Of a stretch of 17,720 nt of DNA, positions 13,961-17,720 are shown piece after piece; the first letter of the stretch is position 1, and each line of letters starts with the position of its first letter. Under the pieces are notes generated by a model. That model made no database searches. It saw only the letters and a list, made by a program, of their open reading frames with translations, and had not been told where the DNA came from. Location: assembly GCA_944338265.1 (NCBI GenBank), contig CALVLO010000009.1:1-17720 (forward strand), read 5' to 3'. Made by a program: the position numbers and the translations under genes. The DNA is from an uncultured Clostridia bacterium (GTDB taxonomy: Bacteria > Bacillota > Clostridia > Christensenellales > Borkfalkiaceae).

Positions 13961-15154
13961 ATGAAAATTCTCGTCATCAACGCAGGCAGTTCGTCGCTCA
14001 AATATCAGCTCATCAATATCGAGTCGGAGGAGGTGCTCGCCAAGGGCACCGTCGAGCGCATCGGCATCAAGGGAAGCAATCTCACGCACAAGGCGAAGGG
14101 CAAGTCCTTCGTCATCGAAAAGGAGATCAAAGATCACACGCAGGCGATCGAGCTCGTGCTCGGCGAACTGACAGACGGCGAAGCGGGCGTCATCCGCTCA
14201 ATGGATGAGATTGCCGCCGTGGGGCACCGCGTCGTCGCCTCGGGCGAGGCGTTCAAACAGACGACGCTCGTCACCGACGAGGTGATGAAGACGATGGAGG
14301 AGATCGCAGAGCTCGCGCCGCTGCACAATCCCGCCGCCATCCTCGGCGTGAACGCCTGCCGCGCGGTCATGCCGGATAAGAAGATGGCGCTCGTCTTCGA
14401 TACCTCCTTTCATCAAACGATGCCCGACTACGCCCATCTCTACGCCATCGATTACGATGATTACAAGACCTATCAGGTGCGCAAGTACGGCGCGCACGGC
14501 ACGTCGCACAAGTTCGTCTCGCAGACGGCGGCGGAATATCTTGGCAAGAAGCCCGAGGAGCTGAAGATCATCACCTGCCATCTGGGCAACGGCTCCTCCA
14601 TCTCTGCGGTGGATGGCGGCAAGTGCATCGATACGTCGATGGGCTTCACCCCCCTCGCGGGCGTTCCCATGGGCACGCGCAGCGGCGATATCGACGCCGC
14701 CGCCGTGGAGTTTCTCTGCCGCAAAAAGGGCATGAACATTCACGATGGGCTCACCTATCTCAATAAAAAGTGCGGCATGCTCGGCGTTTCGGGCGTCTCG
14801 TCCGACTACCGCGACCTCACCGCCGCGGCAAAGGAAGGGAACTATCGCGCGCAGCTCGCCCTCAATATGTTCACCTATGCCTGCAAAAAATATGTGGGCG
14901 CATACATGGCTGCGCTCGGCGGGCTGGATGTCATCGTCTTTACCGCGGGCGTGGGGGAGAACACCCCGCACATCCGCGCAAGCATCCTCAAAAACATGCA
15001 GGCGTTCGGCATCGAGGTCGACGAAAAGAAGAACGAGTATAAAAACGACGGCGCCATCCACGAGATCCAGACGAAGCGCTCCAAGGTAAAGGTGCTCGTC
15101 ATCCCCACCAACGAAGAGCTCGTCATCGCCCGCGAGACGGCTGCGCTCCTGTAA
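13961..15154 (+). CDS. ackA: Acetate kinase
   Basis: A 397-residue enzyme of the usual length for the family (about 400). It transfers phosphate from acetyl phosphate to ADP, giving acetate and ATP, so with Pta it yields ATP by substrate-level phosphorylation. Key sites are seen: Asn7 in MKILVINAGSSSLKY, the GHRVVASGE arginine region, HGTSHKF, CHLGNGSSI, GTRSGDID (the arginine of the catalytic pair), FTAGVGENTPHIR and the C-terminal TNEELVIARET with the magnesium-binding glutamate. The ATG follows GAGGAAAG. No clear terminator follows; the next promoter begins 36 bp after the stop, so some read-through into the DUF177-rpmF pair is possible. Confidence 0.97.
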   Translation: MKILVINAGSSSLKYQLINIESEEVLAKGTVERIGIKGSNLTHKAKGKSFVIEKEIKDHTQAIELVLGELTDGEAGVIRSMDEIAAVGHRVVASGEAFKQTTLVTDEVMKTMEEIAELAPLHNPAAILGVNACRAVMPDKKMALVFDTSFHQTMPDYAHLYAIDYDDYKTYQVRKYGAHGTSHKFVSQTAAEYLGKKPEELKIITCHLGNGSSISAVDGGKCIDTSMGFTPLAGVPMGTRSGDIDAAAVEFLCRKKGMNIHDGLTYLNKKCGMLGVSGVSSDYRDLTAAAKEGNYRAQLALNMFTYACKKYVGAYMAALGGLDVIVFTAGVGENTPHIRASILKNMQAFGIEVDEKKNEYKNDGAIHEIQTKRSKVKVLVIPTNEELVIARETAALL

Positions 15155-15189
15155 TTTTTCAAAATCTTGCAAATGAGCGCCAAAAAAGA

Positions 15190-15218
15190 TTGACAAAGCA
15201 TCGCAAATCGCCTATACT
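15190..15218 (+). promoter_or_regulatory. Sigma-A promoter of the DUF177-rpmF operon
   Basis: TTGACA (15190-15195), 17-nt spacer, TATACT (15213-15218). Predicted start about 15225, leaving a leader of only some 6 nt before the ATG at 15231. Confidence 0.8.
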
Positions 15219-15230
15219 CTTAGAAGTTAC

Positions 15231-15638
15231 ATGATCCCTGAAATCGATGTCCGCACGCTGACGGCGAAGAAAATTTCAGAGGGAACGCTCTCCTTTTCCT
15301 TTCCGCCCGAGGTGGACTTGCTCGAGATCCCGTTCACGGCATTCGAGGGGGAGATCGCGGCGGAGCTTTCCTACCGCATCTTCGAAGACGACAGTGTGGA
15401 GGTGACGGGGCGCATCGCATTCGTGCTCGCGGGCAGCTGCTCGCGCTGTCTCGGGGAAGCGCGCAGGCGCTTCGAAGGCGGCGTAGAGGGGTACTTCCTC
15501 CGCGGCGAAGGGGATGGCGAGAACTACGGCTATACGGGCGGCAAGGTGCATTTGGATGAACTCTTGCGCGATAGCCTCATGTTTGCGCTCCCCGCAAGGC
15601 TGTTGTGCGATGCGTGCACGCAATGGGAAAACGAATAA
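15231..15638 (+). CDS. DUF177 (YceD-family) protein
   Basis: A 135-residue YceD/DUF177 protein, recognised from SCSRCLGEARRRFEG in the middle (Cys70, Cys73), a following acidic stretch, VHLDELLRDSLMFALPARLLCDAC near the end (Cys126, Cys129), and its position directly before rpmF, which is conserved across bacteria. YceD has been tied to 23S rRNA accumulation; the biochemical role is unsettled. The usual ending after LC (an extra cysteine-containing CG.NLN segment) is missing, so the protein is slightly short at the C-terminus. The four cysteines in two CxxC pairs could bind zinc (inference). No good ribosome site fits the very short predicted leader. Confidence 0.9.
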   Translation: MIPEIDVRTLTAKKISEGTLSFSFPPEVDLLEIPFTAFEGEIAAELSYRIFEDDSVEVTGRIAFVLAGSCSRCLGEARRRFEGGVEGYFLRGEGDGENYGYTGGKVHLDELLRDSLMFALPARLLCDACTQWENE

Positions 15639-15654
15639 AAAGAGGTGAAAGTAA

Positions 15655-15843
15655 ATGGCAGTTCCTAAGAGAAAGCAGTCGAAGAGCAGAACGAACAAGC
15701 GTTTTGCAAACTATACGGCTTCGGCACCCACGCTCGTCGAGTGCCCGCATTGCCACGAGCTCAAAGTCGCGCACCGCGTGTGCAAGAACTGCGGCTATTA
15801 CGACGGCAAAGAAGTCGTAGCCGAGAAGAGCGAGACGAAGTAA
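15655..15843 (+). CDS. rpmF: 50S ribosomal protein L32
   Basis: A 62-residue L32, part of the large ribosomal subunit. It begins MAVPKRKQSKSRTNKRFANY, basic and typical, then carries a zinc ribbon of the C+ type: CPHC and CKNC (CPHCHELKVAHRVCKNCGYY). Some bacteria carry a second, cysteine-free L32 for zinc shortage; this is the zinc-binding form. GAGGTGAAAG sits just before the ATG, and the 16-nt gap to the DUF177 gene indicates one operon. In many Firmicutes plsX/fapR follow; here a terminator and an unrelated membrane protein follow instead. Confidence 0.97.
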   Translation: MAVPKRKQSKSRTNKRFANYTASAPTLVECPHCHELKVAHRVCKNCGYYDGKEVVAEKSETK

Positions 15844-15860
15844 GTTATTTTTCAAACATT

Positions 15861-15894
15861 AAAGGAAGCGGACCGTCACGAGCCCGCTTCTTTT
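15861..15894 (+). terminator. Intrinsic terminator after rpmF
   Basis: An 11-bp stem (15861-15871 with 15884-15894, one G-U pair) with a 12-nt loop; its 3' side ends in CTTCTTTT. The paired A and T edges make it functional mainly on +. Confidence 0.75.
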
Positions 15895-15925
15895 CATACC
15901 GTCGTTTGTCTGCGGAGGGGGCGCC

Positions 15926-16930
15926 ATGCGGATGATCGCAAATTCGCTCAAAAATTTTTTCAAGTGCCTGCCGTACATCTTTGTGCCGCTCGGGTGCATC
16001 TTTTTGGGCTTTTTGTTCGGCGTGGAGATGCTGCTGAACGCGCTCTCCGAGCAAGCCGCATATATGGAGCAGGAGCTCTCTTCGCTCCTGGATATGACGG
16101 ATGCCTCGTTCGATCGTCTTACGGGGTTCGTGATCGCCGCCGCGCGGGAGCTCGATTGGAGCAACCCGATCAGTACCGTCTCCTCGCTGTTCGACGGCGT
16201 GTGGCTGACCGATAAGATCGCCGAATTTTTGGAACTCTCCACGGAGCAGACGGCTGCCTTGCAGGAGAAGGTGACCGTGCTTGCGGCGCAGGTCGCCATG
16301 GCGCTCATCGTCGATCTTCTCGGGCTCGTGATCTGCGTCGTGATCGGCGTCATCGCGGGCTACTTCGTCACCAATTACTTCGTGCGCAAGAGCACGGTGC
16401 AGCGCGGCTTTTTGGGGTTCTGGATCGCCGCCATTGCCGATGCCGTGCTCACCGCAACGCTCATCGCCTTCGTCACATGGCTGCTCATGGTCTCCAAGGC
16501 GGGGGCGGTGGCAACGGCGATCGTCGGCGTGCTGGTGTTCGGGCTCGTCTCCCTGTTCGAGGCGTATCTGCTGCACGGCAGGGGAAAGATCCCCTTCCGC
16601 AAGGTCGTCAACTTCGGCAACTGCATCGCCGTGTACTTTTCGCAGCTCGCGGTGTTCGCGGCGGCAGCCGCCGTGAGCGCGCTCATCATGTGGCTTACGG
16701 CGTCCCTCGTCTTGGTCGCGCTCGTGTTCGCCGTCGTCACCGTTGCGCTGCTCGTCATCAACGTGAATGCGGAGTCGTATGTCGATGGTCTTGTGCGCGG
16801 CGCCTCGGCGGCAGATCGGCGCATTAAGACGTTTGCCAATTTGGAGAGCGTGCCCGCCTTTTTGCGGGAGGAGCACGCTTTGGAAGAGACCGTCCTCGAC
16901 CGGGCGGAAAAATCGGGAGGAAATGTATGA
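15926..16930 (+). CDS. Six-helix membrane protein, function unknown
   Basis: A 334-residue integral membrane protein that I do not recognise. Hydrophobic segments lie at about 17-38, 122-150, 166-188, 193-214, 231-257 and 259-281. An amphipathic soluble region of about 80 residues (40-120) separates the first helix from the rest, and the C-terminal 50 residues are polar and charged (ADRRIKTFANLESVPAFLREE). Gly/Ala/Val-rich helices suggest a packing or scaffold role rather than a known transporter; no transporter or enzyme motif is visible. The ATG at 15926 follows GGAGGGG at 5 nt. The stop shares ATGA with the start of the flavin reductase-rubredoxin gene, so the two are translationally coupled. 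No strong promoter was found in the 82 bp upstream. Confidence 0.85.
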   Translation: MRMIANSLKNFFKCLPYIFVPLGCIFLGFLFGVEMLLNALSEQAAYMEQELSSLLDMTDASFDRLTGFVIAAARELDWSNPISTVSSLFDGVWLTDKIAEFLELSTEQTAALQEKVTVLAAQVAMALIVDLLGLVICVVIGVIAGYFVTNYFVRKSTVQRGFLGFWIAAIADAVLTATLIAFVTWLLMVSKAGAVATAIVGVLVFGLVSLFEAYLLHGRGKIPFRKVVNFGNCIAVYFSQLAVFAAAAAVSALIMWLTASLVLVALVFAVVTVALLVINVNAESYVDGLVRGASAADRRIKTFANLESVPAFLREEHALEETVLDRAEKSGGNV

Positions 16931-17550
16931 ACAAATCTGCTTTTTACGCGCTCTCTTACGGCGTGTATGTGTGTTCTTCGTGGGATGAGGGGCGCCCCGT
17001 GGGCTGCATCGCCAACAGCGCGATGCAGATCACCGCATCCCCCGCGACGGTTGCCGTCTCGCTCAATCACAACAATCACACCAACAAGTGCGTGAAGGAG
17101 ACGGGTTACTTCGCCATTGCCGTGCTCGGCGAGCAAGCCGACCCCAAGCTCATCGGCAAATTCGGCTTTTCCTCGTCGAAGGATACGGATAAGTTTGACG
17201 GTACGCCCTATGCCGTCCGCGGCAAGCTGCCCGTGATCGATGGCTGCGTCAGCTGGTTCGCGTGCAAGGTCGTCGACGTGATGGAGACGGCGACGCACAC
17301 CGTCTTTTTGGGCGAGGTGATCGATTGCGATACCCTCCAAGCGGACGCACCCATGACGTATGCCTACTACCATAAGGTGCTCAAAGGCAAGACGGCGGCG
17401 AACGCGCCCACCTACCGCGAGGAGAGCGGCACGGGGAAGTACGTCTGCAAAGTGTGCAAATACGAGTACGACGGCGACTTGGATGCGCTGCCCGAAGATT
17501 GGGTTTGCCCCATCTGCGGCGCCCCTAAATCACAGTTCGAACGCAGGTAA
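16927..17550 (+). CDS. Flavin reductase-rubredoxin fusion (high-molecular-weight rubredoxin type)
   Basis: A 207-residue fusion. Residues 1-about 155 are an FMN-binding flavin reductase-like domain (LSYGVYVCSSWDEGRPVGCIANSAMQ, then ITASPATVAVSLNHNNHTN). Residues 171-207 are rubredoxin: YVCKVC (Cys174, Cys177) and WVCPICGAPKSQFE (Cys194, Cys197), binding one iron. The cysteine pairs are 16 residues apart instead of about 29, a short loop seen in fused rubredoxin domains. In Moorella thermoacetica the equivalent Hrb passes electrons from NADH to flavodiiron protein FprA for NO/O2 reduction; a similar role is inferred here, but no flavodiiron gene lies in the window. The start overlaps the preceding gene (ATGA), and a terminator follows. 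Confidence 0.93.
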   Translation: MNKSAFYALSYGVYVCSSWDEGRPVGCIANSAMQITASPATVAVSLNHNNHTNKCVKETGYFAIAVLGEQADPKLIGKFGFSSSKDTDKFDGTPYAVRGKLPVIDGCVSWFACKVVDVMETATHTVFLGEVIDCDTLQADAPMTYAYYHKVLKGKTAANAPTYREESGTGKYVCKVCKYEYDGDLDALPEDWVCPICGAPKSQFERR

Positions 17551-17556
17551 AAAACG

Positions 17557-17581
17557 CGGCACGCAATGTGCCGTTTTTTTT
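17557..17581 (+). terminator. Intrinsic terminator after the rubredoxin gene
   Basis: CGGCAC (17557-17562), loop GCAAT, GTGCCG (17568-17573), then a run of eight T (17574-17581). Confidence 0.88.
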
Positions 17582-17592
17582 ACGCAAAAAGC

Positions 17593-17621
17593 TTGACAGA
17601 AATACCTTTATGGGGTATAAT
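17593..17621 (+). promoter_or_regulatory. Consensus sigma-A promoter of the csoR-like gene
   Basis: TTGACA (17593-17598), 17-nt spacer, TATAAT (17616-17621): both hexamers and the spacer match consensus exactly. Such a strong promoter with operators on it indicates tight repression. Confidence 0.92.
17602..17618. promoter_or_regulatory. CsoR-type operator 1
   Basis: ATACC (17602-17606) and GGTAT (17614-17618), a 17-bp inverted repeat covering the spacer and the first bases of the -10. ATACC/GGTAT with a G-rich right half is the known style of copper-sensor CsoR operators. Confidence 0.75.
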
Positions 17622-17630
17622 GAGATCAAG

Positions 17631-17647
17631 ATACCCGCACGGGGTAC
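17631..17647. promoter_or_regulatory. CsoR-type operator 2
   Basis: ATACCC (17631-17636) and GGGTAC (17642-17647), spaced like operator 1, with its centre 29 bp downstream. It lies just after the predicted start site (about 17628), so a bound repressor would also block early elongation. Confidence 0.7.
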
Positions 17648-17664
17648 TCAAAGGAGAAGGATGT

Positions 17665-17720
17665 ATGGAGATTTGTAAGGAGTGCGCGCAGCACAGCAAA
17701 GAAAAGCCGCGCAGCGAAGA
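17665..17720 (+). CDS. csoR: CsoR-family metal-sensing repressor, N-terminal fragment
   Basis: Only the first 18 codons are present (MEICKECAQHSKEKPRSE), cut by the window end. The Cys/His-rich start followed by K.KPRSEE resembles Clostridia CsoR proteins, whose helical core begins just after this point. CsoR is a cytosolic tetramer that binds DNA until Cu(I) binds, then releases; copper pumps and chaperones usually follow. The identification leans mainly on the two ATACC/GGTAT operators on the promoter; related FrmR/RcnR-type sensors cannot be excluded from 18 residues. The start is ATG 17665, 8 nt after AAGGAG. The ATG four bases earlier runs into a stop after five codons. Confidence 0.72.
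   Translation, partial: MEICKECAQHSKEKPRSE

Noticed and set aside
14198..15196. 332-residue open frame antisense to ackA (and a similar 325-residue one antisense to pta, 13160-14137)
   Set aside because: Codon-mirror artefacts of highly conserved metabolic genes.
17661..17678. ATG at 17661 as the csoR start
   Set aside because: It reads five codons then a stop; the ATG at 17665 opens the frame to the window end.
1..17720. tRNA, rRNA, CRISPR array, integrase or transposase genes
   Set aside because: Looked for by eye on both strands; no cloverleaf with CCA-ready acceptor, no regularly spaced direct repeats, and no mobile element protein motifs were found.

Overview
This 17.7 kb window is a piece of chromosome from a GC-rich, low-oxygen Firmicute, most likely a gut Clostridia lineage. 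The grounds are Gram-positive-style Shine-Dalgarno sites (AAGGAG, GGAGG), sigma-A promoters, an acetate kinase pathway, a flavin reductase-rubredoxin fusion, CoA-disulfide reductase, TmcAL, the DUF177-rpmF pair and the start of a CsoR-type repressor. The lineage is inferred from gene content; no rRNA or tRNA gene is present to fix it. No prophage, transposase or CRISPR array was seen.

Layout. 1-1438 (+): the 3' end of an ABC exporter gene, then an Mrp/NBP35 Fe-S carrier ATPase, closed by a hairpin shared with the convergent gene. 1476-3001: a four-helix membrane protein with a Pro-rich tail (-), divergent from a 70-residue XRE-type regulator (+). Their intergenic region carries two matching 17-bp palindromes, one lying exactly in the spacer of a near-consensus promoter. 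3121-4050 (-): a membrane-anchored protein with an Ala/Glu/Pro spacer, a Lys/Ala segment and tandem DUF1508 repeats. 4162-6809 (+): two flavoproteins (COG2081-like and COG2509-like) overlapping by GTGA and read from a promoter that predicts a leaderless message. 6810-7322: a 513-bp intergenic region with a compact set of palindromes (an intergenic repeat or a small RNA) and the promoter of the next gene. 7323-9650 (+): a secreted lipoprotein with a GH43-like five-bladed propeller, probably arabinan/xylan-directed. 9800-11443 (+): CoA-disulfide reductase fused to rhodanese. 11504-12688 (-): TmcAL. 12863-15154 (+): pta-ackA, the acetyl-CoA to acetate/ATP pathway. 15231-15843 (+): DUF177 protein and ribosomal protein L32. 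15926-17550 (+): a six-helix membrane protein overlapping by ATGA a flavin reductase-rubredoxin. 17593-17720 (+): a consensus promoter with two ATACC/GGTAT operators and the first 18 codons of a CsoR-family repressor.

How it fits together. The contents are mostly housekeeping and anaerobic energy or redox genes: sugar polymer capture at the surface, acetate production with ATP yield, thiol/sulfur redox, O2/NO-type detoxification electron transfer, Fe-S assembly and metal sensing. All eight stronger promoter candidates have 17-nt spacers. I do not see a clear new defence or mobile system. The least explained parts are the XRE/membrane-protein switch, the DUF1508 anchor protein, the palindromic intergenic region, and the two promoters that leave little or no leader.
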